From assembly GCA_047615875.1 (NCBI GenBank), contig JBLHGU010000086.1, forward strand, positions 1-21,394: a stretch of 21,394 nt of DNA. The letters run 5' to 3'. Every line of letters starts with the position of its first letter. The first letter of the stretch is position 1. The stretch is from JBLHGU01 sp047615875 (GTDB lineage: Bacteria > Pseudomonadota > Gammaproteobacteria > Arenicellales > CAJQKF01). The notes beneath the pieces were generated by a model. It had not been told where the DNA came from and did not search any database. It saw only the letters and a list, made by a program, of their open reading frames with translations. A program made the translations under genes and the position numbers. Shown here one piece after another: positions 14,937 through 21,394 of the stretch.

Positions 14937-16690
14937 AAGATTACACAACAAGTGAAACCGACATACTCATTCTGGGTTCGGGTGGGGCAGGTCTTTTGGC
15001 GGCAATGCACGCCTATAAAGCCAATCCAGATTTACATATAACCATTGCGGTCAAAGGTCTGATAGGCAAATGTGGCTGTACCCGAATGGTGCAGGGTGGT
15101 TACAACGTCGCGTTGGGTGATGATGACTCTGTAGAGCGTCATTTTATGGATACAGTTGTTGGTGGCAAATGGATTGTTGACCAGGATATGGCCTGGAAGC
15201 TTTGCCAAACGGCAGTAACACGCATTCAAGAGCTTGAAAATGAAGTGGGCTGTTTCTTTGATAGAGAACCAGACGGCACACTCCACCACAAGGCATTTGC
15301 CGGGCAAACTGCAGATCGTACTGTGCATAAAGGCGATCTCACCGGTATTGAAATTATCAGTCGGCTCATGGAGCAGGTTATGGCGTTGCCCATCAACTGC
15401 ATGGAAGAGCATCGTGCGTTAGCTCTTGTTCCGAACCAAAGTGGCGATGGTATCGCTGGCGTACTATTAGCCGACATACGCGACGGTAGCATGAAGTTTG
15501 TCCGCGCCAAAGCCGTGCTGTTGGGTACCGGTGGTGGGCCGACAATGTACCGCTATTACACCCCCTCCGGCGAGAAAAGTATGGACGGTCTTGCCATGGC
15601 CTATCGTTTAGGTTTGCCCTTGCGTGACATGGAGATGGTGCAGTTTCATCCAACTGGATTACTGGCTGGTAAAGATACCCGCATGACTGGAACAGTGCTT
15701 GAAGAAGGCTTGCGTGGTGCTGGCGGTTATCTATTGAATGGAGAGGGTGAGCGCTTCATGTTCCAACATGATCCGCGTGGCGAACGGGCAACTCGTGACA
15801 TTGTCAGCCGGGCCATCTATGCCGAAATGCGCGATGGTAAAACCACGCCCAACGGCGGAGTTTATATTTCCATGGGCCATCTTGGCGCCGAGAATGTACG
15901 CAAAAAGTTCGTCGGTATGGTTAAACGTTGCGATGACTGCGGTTTCGACCTGGCAGGCGATCGTGTTGAGGTGGTTCCCACGGCCCACTATCTGATGGGT
16001 GGCCTGATTTGTGATACTGATACGCGTACGGAGTTGAATGGTCTTTTTGTCGCTGGCGAAGATGCCGGTGGTGCACATGGTGCTAACCGGTTAGGTGGTA
16101 ATGGCGTGGCCAATTCAACCGTGTATGGCGGTGTCGCTGGCGAAGTTATGGCGGAGTTTGTGACTGATATCGGATCATTCGAAGAACCTGATGAAGCCAT
16201 AATTCAGGCAGAAATTGCCCGTGCCTTGCTACCATTCAAGAATCAGGGAGAGCCCGTAGACGTAAACGAACTACGTGAGCGTTTAATGGATATTATGTGG
16301 GACGATGTCGGTGTATTACGTAATGAGGTGGGTATTAAAAATGGTATTCGAGCGCTGGAAGAATTACGCATCGAATTATTGCAATCCGGAATTGGCGCCG
16401 AGAGCCGGGTTTTCAATCTCACCTGGCACGACTGGATGAATCTATACAATCTGATAGAAATGTCTCGTGTGATTGCCGAGGCATCGCTGGCCAGAGAAAA
16501 CTCTCGGGGTGCCCATTATCGAGAAGATTATCCAGAGGTAGGATCCATGGAAGAATCTTACTTCACCGTAGTACGACAGATTAACAAACAACCGAATGTT
16601 GCCCGTGAGCCGGTAGTTTTCTCCATAATCAAACCAGGTGAATCTCTGGTCGATGGTTATTCTGAAACCGCCCCGGCTGTTAAAAACTGA
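14933..16690 (+). CDS. SDH/FRD-like flavoprotein subunit without the FAD histidine
   Basis: This 585-residue FAD-binding catalytic subunit belongs to the succinate dehydrogenase/fumarate reductase/L-aspartate oxidase superfamily. The dinucleotide motif is GSGGAG (residues 15-20). Substrate residues match the family: R261 in EEGLRGAGGYLLN, H352 in TAHYLMGG and R386 in HGANRLGGNGVAN. The position that holds the covalently flavinylated His in SdhA/FrdA (the S-H-T of SHTVAAEGG) is C49 in GKCGCTRMVQGG, so the standard histidyl-FAD link is impossible. L-aspartate oxidase also lacks it, but that enzyme has no B or anchor partners, whereas this gene sits directly after all three. I infer a quinone-linked dehydrogenase or reductase for succinate or a substituted succinate. 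It is followed after 9 bases by the hydratase alpha gene. Confidence 0.9.
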   Translation: MKDYTTSETDILILGSGGAGLLAAMHAYKANPDLHITIAVKGLIGKCGCTRMVQGGYNVALGDDDSVERHFMDTVVGGKWIVDQDMAWKLCQTAVTRIQELENEVGCFFDREPDGTLHHKAFAGQTADRTVHKGDLTGIEIISRLMEQVMALPINCMEEHRALALVPNQSGDGIAGVLLADIRDGSMKFVRAKAVLLGTGGGPTMYRYYTPSGEKSMDGLAMAYRLGLPLRDMEMVQFHPTGLLAGKDTRMTGTVLEEGLRGAGGYLLNGEGERFMFQHDPRGERATRDIVSRAIYAEMRDGKTTPNGGVYISMGHLGAENVRKKFVGMVKRCDDCGFDLAGDRVEVVPTAHYLMGGLICDTDTRTELNGLFVAGEDAGGAHGANRLGGNGVANSTVYGGVAGEVMAEFVTDIGSFEEPDEAIIQAEIARALLPFKNQGEPVDVNELRERLMDIMWDDVGVLRNEVGIKNGIRALEELRIELLQSGIGAESRVFNLTWHDWMNLYNLIEMSRVIAEASLARENSRGAHYREDYPEVGSMEESYFTVVRQINKQPNVAREPVVFSIIKPGESLVDGYSETAPAVKN

Positions 16691-16699
16691 GCTTATATT

Positions 16700-17638
16700 A
16701 TGATTTCCTACAATACACTTGAACAATCTGCCTACACCATTATGACTAAGGCAGCCATTGATATTCCGCAAGATTATCGGGGTGGTATCGAAGCCATGGT
16801 CAATTCAGAAACCGGCGACCTGTCCTGTTTCGTGCTAAAAACCATGATGGAAAACTGGGATGCCGCAACAGAAGATCGTCGCCCCATGTGTGCGGATTCC
16901 GGGTTGCCCCGTTACTATGTGAAAATTGGTAACGAGGCCAAACTGGAAGGTGGACCCATAGCGCTGGAGCGAGCACTTCGAGAAGCAACCGCCAGAGCCA
17001 CTCACGATATTCCACTGCGACCCAACCGAGTACACCCGCTTTGGCGAACGGACAACAACAATAATGTCGGCATCAACGCACCAGAAATTGACTGGAGCTA
17101 TGAGCCGGATGCGGACTGGATAGATATAACTACCGTGCATAAAGGTGGTTTGTTTGGAACCGACTATCGTATGCTGTTTCCTGGTGATGGTATTGATGGC
17201 ATCAAACGTTTTTTTCTTGATACCTTAATTTCATTTGGCAAGCGAGGATTAGCCTGTCAGCCTGCCATAGTTGGTATTGGGTTAGGTGGTTCCAAGGATG
17301 TCACTATGGTGCTGGGTAAGCAGGCGGCCTGCCTGCGCATTGTTGGTGATCGTAATCCCGATCCTAAAATTGCCGAGCTGGAACTGGAGCTGAAAGAAAT
17401 GGGTAACAACATCGGTATGGGCGCCATGGGATTTGTCGGTGCATCCATGGTGGCAGACTGTCACATAGAAGTAGGTTATACCCATACCGGCGGTATGCCC
17501 ATGAGCGTACATATGTTTTGTCTGTCTTCGCGCCGAGCCACAGCGCGTTTACATGCCGATGGTAATGTTACCTATGGTACCGACCCACAGTGGTTTACCC
17601 CATATATGAGAAGAGAGACTCCAACATGGCAGAACTAA
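16700..17638 (+). CDS. Class I fumarase / tartrate dehydratase-like alpha subunit
   Basis: This 312-residue alpha subunit of an oxygen-sensitive [4Fe-4S] hydro-lyase (TtdA/FumA N-terminal family) adds or removes water on a fumarate-like C4 acid. The three cluster cysteines are visible: C64 in RPMCADSGLPRYYVKIG (family form PMCQDTG), C186 in LACQPAIVGIGLGGSKD, and C274 in VHMFCLSSRR. NNIGMGAMGF is the conserved glycine-rich loop. The family motif PMCQDTG is altered to PMCADSG. It begins 9 bases after the flavoprotein gene and overlaps the beta subunit gene by 13 bases. Split alpha/beta fumarases exist in many bacteria; tartrate dehydratase is an equally good homology call. Context next to a fumarate-reductase-like complex favours a fumarate or substituted-fumarate substrate. 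Confidence 0.9.
   Translation: MISYNTLEQSAYTIMTKAAIDIPQDYRGGIEAMVNSETGDLSCFVLKTMMENWDAATEDRRPMCADSGLPRYYVKIGNEAKLEGGPIALERALREATARATHDIPLRPNRVHPLWRTDNNNNVGINAPEIDWSYEPDADWIDITTVHKGGLFGTDYRMLFPGDGIDGIKRFFLDTLISFGKRGLACQPAIVGIGLGGSKDVTMVLGKQAACLRIVGDRNPDPKIAELELELKEMGNNIGMGAMGFVGASMVADCHIEVGYTHTGGMPMSVHMFCLSSRRATARLHADGNVTYGTDPQWFTPYMRRETPTWQN
17612..17617 (+). promoter_or_regulatory. Ribosome binding site for the hydratase beta subunit
   Basis: AGAGAG lies inside the end of the alpha subunit gene, 8 bases before the ATG at 17626. It supports this start over the upstream in-frame ATG at 17590, which would add 12 residues of non-family sequence. Confidence 0.6.
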
Positions 17639-18306
17639 AATCAGGTTTTAAAACCGCTCGTCTTAGTATTCCGGTAACCGAAGAAGACCTGAAGCCTCTT
17701 GAGATCGGCACCATTGTTTACCTGGATGGAATAATTTATACCGGTAGAGAAGGTGTCTATAAAAGAGTTCTGGAAGAGGGCCATAAAATTCCACTGGATA
17801 TTCCAGCGCTAAGCAATGCAAATTTTCATTGCTCTCCTGCAGCGGCCATAGAAGCAGATGGTACCTACAATGTGGGAGGTGTTACGGCCACAGCCAGTTT
17901 TCGTTTCGCCAAATGGATGAAGGCCTGGTTTGAGTTATCTGGTGCGAAAATTATTATCGGCAAGGGCGGTATGACCAGCGCACAATACAAAGAATTATTC
18001 GTGCCGGCCGGAGCTGTTTATCTCACCACGGTAGGATATGGCACTGGTGCGTTGTTAGGTCGGGGTATTAAATCAGTGCGTCAGGTGGAATGGTTTAAAG
18101 AGTTGGGTAACGCTCAGGCCATGTGGGTGTTTGAGGTGGAGAACTTCGGCCCATTTATCGTTGATAGCGATCTTCAAGGTAATAGCCTGTTCGAGCAACA
18201 GGGCAAACTGATCAATGAAAAAATGACTAAGCTGTATGATGGCTTAAAACCACCGGCTCTTAGTCGTTATGGTGAAACCGATGATCGCAAGGATGAGTTG
18301 ATTTAG
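17626..18306 (+). CDS. Class I fumarase / tartrate dehydratase-like beta subunit
   Basis: This 226-residue beta subunit (TtdB/FumA C-terminal family) completes the hydro-lyase active site. Family features are GTIVYLDGIIYTGREGV, a second motif IIIGKGGMTSAQY, the glycine-rich GYGTGALLGRGI and the C-terminal FGPFIVDSDLQGNSLF. The usual T-G-R-D-x-x-H-K motif is TGREGVYKR here: Asp is replaced by Glu and His by Tyr. The usual G-x-x-E-A-x-W is GNAQAMW, with Glu replaced by Gln. These changes suggest a divergent subfamily with a different substrate, or a different proton donor, rather than decay, because the rest is intact. It overlaps the alpha gene by 13 bases and is followed 8 bases later by the GMC oxidoreductase gene. 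Confidence 0.88.
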   Translation: MAELKSGFKTARLSIPVTEEDLKPLEIGTIVYLDGIIYTGREGVYKRVLEEGHKIPLDIPALSNANFHCSPAAAIEADGTYNVGGVTATASFRFAKWMKAWFELSGAKIIIGKGGMTSAQYKELFVPAGAVYLTTVGYGTGALLGRGIKSVRQVEWFKELGNAQAMWVFEVENFGPFIVDSDLQGNSLFEQQGKLINEKMTKLYDGLKPPALSRYGETDDRKDELI

Positions 18307-18314
18307 TCATCGCT

Positions 18315-19778
18315 ATGAGACATGAAGCTGAAGTAGTCATAATTGGTGCCGGCTCAGCTGGCTGTGTCGTTGCAGGGCGTCTAGCCGAGGCCGGCGTGGA
18401 TGTTTTATTGCTTGAATCTGGTCCGGACTATGGAAACTTTGGCGATCCCCGCTGGCCGCAAGAATTAGTTGATGCTCGCATGTTGGCCAATAGCCATGAC
18501 TGGGGTTATGCACAGAATCGCTGGGTATTTCAACGCGCTCGGGTAATTGGCGGTTGTTCTTCACATAATGGCGCCATTGCTGCGGTTGGACACCGTTCAG
18601 ATTATGACAACTGGAATTTGCCGGGCTGGTCAGCTAAAGATGTGAGACCACTATTTGCAGAAGTGCTCAAGCGGATGCGAGTAAATACCTATGCACGGGA
18701 CCAGGCCGGGCCGTTTCATGAAAAGTGCTTGCAGGCGGCTGAAGCGCTTGGTTGGAATATGGCTGAGGATCTATGCGATCTTGATGCCAATGAATCGTTC
18801 GGCTTGGAAAGTGCCAATATTGATCATTCGGTTCGTTGGAACACTTCCTTTGCTTATCTTGATCCGATTCGACATCTAGATAATTTTAAGATCATGGCCG
18901 ATGTAACTGTTGATCGTGTATCGCAGGGTGATAATAGTGTGCATATTTTTGCACAACAAAACTCCGAGAACATAGAGTTGGTTGCCAGTCAGGTGGTTCT
19001 GGCAGGCGGGGTATATGGCACCCCAGCCTTGCTGCAGCGTTCAGGGATTGGTCATCCACAACTTTTGCGAGAATTACAGATCCCCGTTCAGGTAGAGAGT
19101 AAAGAAGTTGGTGCTAACCTGCATGACCAGCCCATGGCGCGGGCAGATCGAACTGTCGGGCCGGAATTACAATCATGGTTGGATGAAGCGGCTGCCACAG
19201 GATTCTTGCCCGAAGAACAGACTTTGGGCAAGGCGCTCTCATCACAGGCGTCAGATGGTATTTTCGATTTGCATCTTTTTCCAATTTGCGCTTCCGATCA
19301 AACCAGTCAATTGCATGGGCGTGTGCATATGGAAGTTGCCTGTATGACACCGAAAAGTCGTGGGCAATTATCCATTGTTAGTCAGAATGCACTAGTTGCA
19401 CCATCTATTGATCATGCTTATTTAAGTGATGAAGAAGGTCATGATATTGCGGTAATGAAGGATGGCTTAAAAATGGCAGAAGAGTTTCTTAACCATCCAA
19501 AGCTTGCCAATTTATTAGGTGATTCAATTACACCAACCAGAACCAATGCAGACATAAGGAATCAGGTTGAACATTATTATCATCCGGTCGGTACTTGCAG
19601 AATGGGCAAGGATGCAAACGCCGTCTGTGATGCTGATGGCCGGGTAAATGGTGTGGAACGGTTGCTTATTGCCGATGCATCGTTATTTCCGACGATACCC
19701 AGAGCTAACACAAATATTCCAACGATTATGATAGGCGAACGAATCGCGCGATCTCTTATTCAATCTCATTACTCCTAA
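18315..19778 (+). CDS. GMC-family FAD oxidoreductase (choline dehydrogenase-like)
   Basis: This 487-residue flavoprotein of the glucose-methanol-choline family oxidises an alcohol to an aldehyde or ketone. The FAD motif VVIIGAGSAGCVVAGRLAE is at about residues 7-25. IGGCSSHNGAIAAVGHRSD matches the second FAD-contact region. The catalytic pair is H423 in YHPVGTCRMG and N467 in RANTNIPT, 44 residues apart as in choline oxidase. It is shorter than BetA (about 550), in the range of smaller dehydrogenase-type members. No signal peptide is visible. It lies 8 bases after the hydratase beta gene and 22 bases before the membrane anchor gene. In a pathway it could oxidise the hydroxyl group made by the hydratase, but this is an inference; the substrate is unknown. 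Confidence 0.92.
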   Translation: MRHEAEVVIIGAGSAGCVVAGRLAEAGVDVLLLESGPDYGNFGDPRWPQELVDARMLANSHDWGYAQNRWVFQRARVIGGCSSHNGAIAAVGHRSDYDNWNLPGWSAKDVRPLFAEVLKRMRVNTYARDQAGPFHEKCLQAAEALGWNMAEDLCDLDANESFGLESANIDHSVRWNTSFAYLDPIRHLDNFKIMADVTVDRVSQGDNSVHIFAQQNSENIELVASQVVLAGGVYGTPALLQRSGIGHPQLLRELQIPVQVESKEVGANLHDQPMARADRTVGPELQSWLDEAAATGFLPEEQTLGKALSSQASDGIFDLHLFPICASDQTSQLHGRVHMEVACMTPKSRGQLSIVSQNALVAPSIDHAYLSDEEGHDIAVMKDGLKMAEEFLNHPKLANLLGDSITPTRTNADIRNQVEHYYHPVGTCRMGKDANAVCDADGRVNGVERLLIADASLFPTIPRANTNIPTIMIGERIARSLIQSHYS

Positions 19779-19800
19779 GGCCATAGAAAATTCTCACTCT

Positions 19801-20577
19801 ATGAATACTCGCCCCGATATTTCGAATCGAGTTATTCTTGGGCTTCTGGCCATGTTTGTACTGGCATCTATACTCACCGTTTTATTTCTGGATTTACCTC
19901 GACCGATGACATCTCGCGGTCAGTTGCTTGGAGCAATAGGTGCCACTTCATTGTTGGCACCCTGGCTATTTTTGCTAATGAAACGTTCAGGTCATGCAAA
20001 TAATCCAGTGCTCTGGTTTGGGTCACATGTGATATTGGCTTTAACAGGAGGTATTTTAATCATTAGTCACGTTGCAAGAGGTGATCTATTCAGTCCACCT
20101 GGATTGTTACTGTTACTACTTTTGGTGCTAATCGTTCATGGCAGTTTGATGCGAGCTTTGCTTTCGGTCAGATTCAGTAGATTGTTCGCTCGCAACACTA
20201 CTGCCACCGGTTTCGGTCAGCCAGAATCGCTGAGTAAGGAGGCGTTGCAGACACTTATAGATAAAAAAATAACGCTATTAAAAACTCTTGACTCATCGGC
20301 ACAAGAAGCACTCTTTTCACCTAGTCTCAAACATTGGCTGTACAAACCATTGGTGAGCTATAGATATCATCGGTTGGCAGCGAAAGAGTCTAGTATGATT
20401 GGCTCTCGATCTAATGTTGATCCATTGTTGCGCTGGTCACGCAGGTTGCATATGACCGCGGCATTGCTTTTCTATATGGGCTTAATTACACACGTTGTGA
20501 TAGTCGTATTTTTTGCCGGCTACGCATCTGATGGCGGAGAAATAACCTGGTGGTACATAACCGCCTGGGGAGGCTAG
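19801..20577 (+). CDS. Probable di-haem cytochrome b membrane subunit
   Basis: This 258-residue membrane protein is one I do not recognise by name. Five hydrophobic helices are predicted, roughly 11-31, 41-60, 72-90, 98-118 and 216-240, with a long hydrophilic stretch at 120-210. Two helices each carry a pair of His 14 residues apart: H76/H90 in the third and H217/H231 in the fifth. This is the same spacing as the di-haem ligands of bc1 cytochrome b. H113 is an extra candidate. It ends 2 bases before the start of the Fe-S/molybdopterin protein, so it is very probably the quinone-reactive anchor of that enzyme (inference from gene order). NarI and DsrM-type anchors are alternatives, but NarI uses a different His spacing. 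Confidence 0.7.
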   Translation: MNTRPDISNRVILGLLAMFVLASILTVLFLDLPRPMTSRGQLLGAIGATSLLAPWLFLLMKRSGHANNPVLWFGSHVILALTGGILIISHVARGDLFSPPGLLLLLLLVLIVHGSLMRALLSVRFSRLFARNTTATGFGQPESLSKEALQTLIDKKITLLKTLDSSAQEALFSPSLKHWLYKPLVSYRYHRLAAKESSMIGSRSNVDPLLRWSRRLHMTAALLFYMGLITHVVIVVFFAGYASDGGEITWWYITAWGG

Positions 20578-20579
20578 TT

Positions 20580-21394
20580 ATGGCTCATGTAACCGGCCAA
20601 CTGGCCCTTATGATCGATTTGGAGCGTTGCACCGGCTGTAAAAGCTGTGAAGCTGCCTGCAAACAAACCAATGGACTCGGCCCAAATAATTATCGTAATC
20701 GAGTGATGTGGTTTGATGATCAAGTCGATGCGAGTTTTAGTACTAGTTCAAGTTCTGGTGCAAGCGCTGAGGAAATTGTACCCAGGCTGGATTTTCTAAC
20801 CGTTACCTGCCAGCAATGTGAGCGTCCAGCCTGTCTGCGTGCCTGCCCGGTTAGTCCCAAGGCTATCAGTAAGGATCCTGAGACTGGGGTGGTATCAATA
20901 GATACCAATCGTTGTACTGGTTGTGGTGAGTGTGCCATGGCTTGTCCCTATGGAGCCATTGGATACAATTTTGAAAAGCATCATGCTGTTAAGTGTGATC
21001 TTTGCGCAGACCGTCGTGAACAGAATCAAGGGCCTGCCTGTGCCGCTGTATGTCCCACTCGGGCAATTAGTTTTGATCGACGTGAGGTGTTGGTTGAGCA
21101 AGCAGAATCTCAGGGTCGGAAGATGCTCGACACGGATCATTTTCTGCAAAACCCCGCAACTATCTACCTAAAGCGATTGCAGGATCATAATCATCTACAG
21201 GAGTCCAGGAGATCTACCGTCCCAGCTTTGATGGCTGATCATGATATACGTGAGACGATTAATTCTGTAGTTGAAGACAATGCTTATAAGTCGTTAGCAG
21301 ATAGAAAAAAGGTCGACCGTGTAGTTCCTGGTGGATGCAATATTTGCTTTAACGGCTGCCCGGTCAAGTTTCACTTAAGTGGTAATGACGTCGT
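20580..21394 (+). CDS. Four-cluster ferredoxin-type protein fused to a molybdopterin oxidoreductase domain, 3' incomplete
   Basis: The frame is open from the ATG at 20580 to the window end, 271 residues so far. Residues 1-170 are a DmsB/NrfC/HybA-type protein with 16 Cys in four motifs: C17-C27 (CTGCKSCEAAC), C77-C89 (CQQCERPACLRACP), C112-C122 (CTGCGECAMACP), and C139-C158 (CDLC then CAAVCP). These would bind four [4Fe-4S] clusters. Residues 253-260 read CNICFNGC followed by PVKFHLSGND. This is the C-x2-C-x3-C opening of a bis-MGD molybdenum/tungsten oxidoreductase catalytic subunit, with no stop codon between. The linker 171-250 is polar. A Ser-rich insert (STSSSSGAS) lies at 54-62. No Tat or Sec signal is visible, so a cytoplasmic location is likely. 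It is probably coupled to the preceding cytochrome b gene (2-base gap). Confidence 0.87.
   Translation, partial: MAHVTGQLALMIDLERCTGCKSCEAACKQTNGLGPNNYRNRVMWFDDQVDASFSTSSSSGASAEEIVPRLDFLTVTCQQCERPACLRACPVSPKAISKDPETGVVSIDTNRCTGCGECAMACPYGAIGYNFEKHHAVKCDLCADRREQNQGPACAAVCPTRAISFDRREVLVEQAESQGRKMLDTDHFLQNPATIYLKRLQDHNHLQESRRSTVPALMADHDIRETINSVVEDNAYKSLADRKKVDRVVPGGCNICFNGCPVKFHLSGNDV

Noticed and set aside
14933..16690. Identification of the flavoprotein as L-aspartate oxidase (NadB)
   Set aside because: The missing FAD His would fit NadB, but the gene is translationally coupled to an iron-sulfur subunit and two membrane anchors, which NadB does not use.

Overview
The window looks like chromosomal DNA of a Gram-negative bacterium, most likely a free-living, respiring, possibly marine gammaproteobacterium. 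This rests on moderate GC content by eye, an Escherichia-type glyoxalase I, a TRAP transporter, a class I aromatic aminotransferase, and compact operons with overlapping starts and stops. No taxonomic marker such as rRNA, tRNA or a ribosomal protein is present, so the assignment is a guess. I see no integrase, transposase, phage gene, CRISPR array or tRNA. I also see no recognisable transcription regulator, which is unusual for so many catabolic and transport genes.

Layout. (1) Positions 1-4591, all plus strand and tightly packed: the 3' end of a TRAP large permease, an amidase-signature hydrolase, a 67-residue membrane protein, a D-2-hydroxyacid dehydrogenase, a hotdog acyl-CoA thioesterase and an aromatic/aspartate-type aminotransferase. 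It reads as an uptake-and-catabolism operon for an organic acid or amide. (2) Positions 4716-8829: glyoxalase I (minus), a TauE/SafE exporter (plus), an NCS2 xanthine/urate-type permease (minus), and a PrpF-family isomerase (minus) interrupted by one in-frame TAA. (3) Positions 8970-13399, plus strand: an AbrB-family membrane protein, a formylglycine-type sulfatase with a non-canonical core motif, and an HTTM (gamma-carboxylase-like) membrane protein. (4) Positions 13502 to the end, plus strand, apparently one operon: a succinate dehydrogenase/fumarate reductase-like complex in the order B, anchor, anchor, A; a two-subunit class I fumarase/tartrate dehydratase-like enzyme; a GMC oxidoreductase; a probable di-haem b membrane anchor; and a protein with four [4Fe-4S] motifs that continues in frame into the start of a molybdopterin oxidoreductase domain and runs off the window.

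The most interesting part is region 4. Its enzymes parallel the TCA steps succinate to fumarate to malate to keto acid. However, the flavoprotein has Cys where the covalent FAD His normally sits, and the hydratase beta subunit has an altered signature. The same operon adds a GMC alcohol dehydrogenase and a membrane-bound Fe-S/molybdenum enzyme. My inference is a dedicated quinone-linked pathway for a substituted C4 (succinate-like) compound. The substrate cannot be read from the sequence. No gap exceeds about 240 bases.
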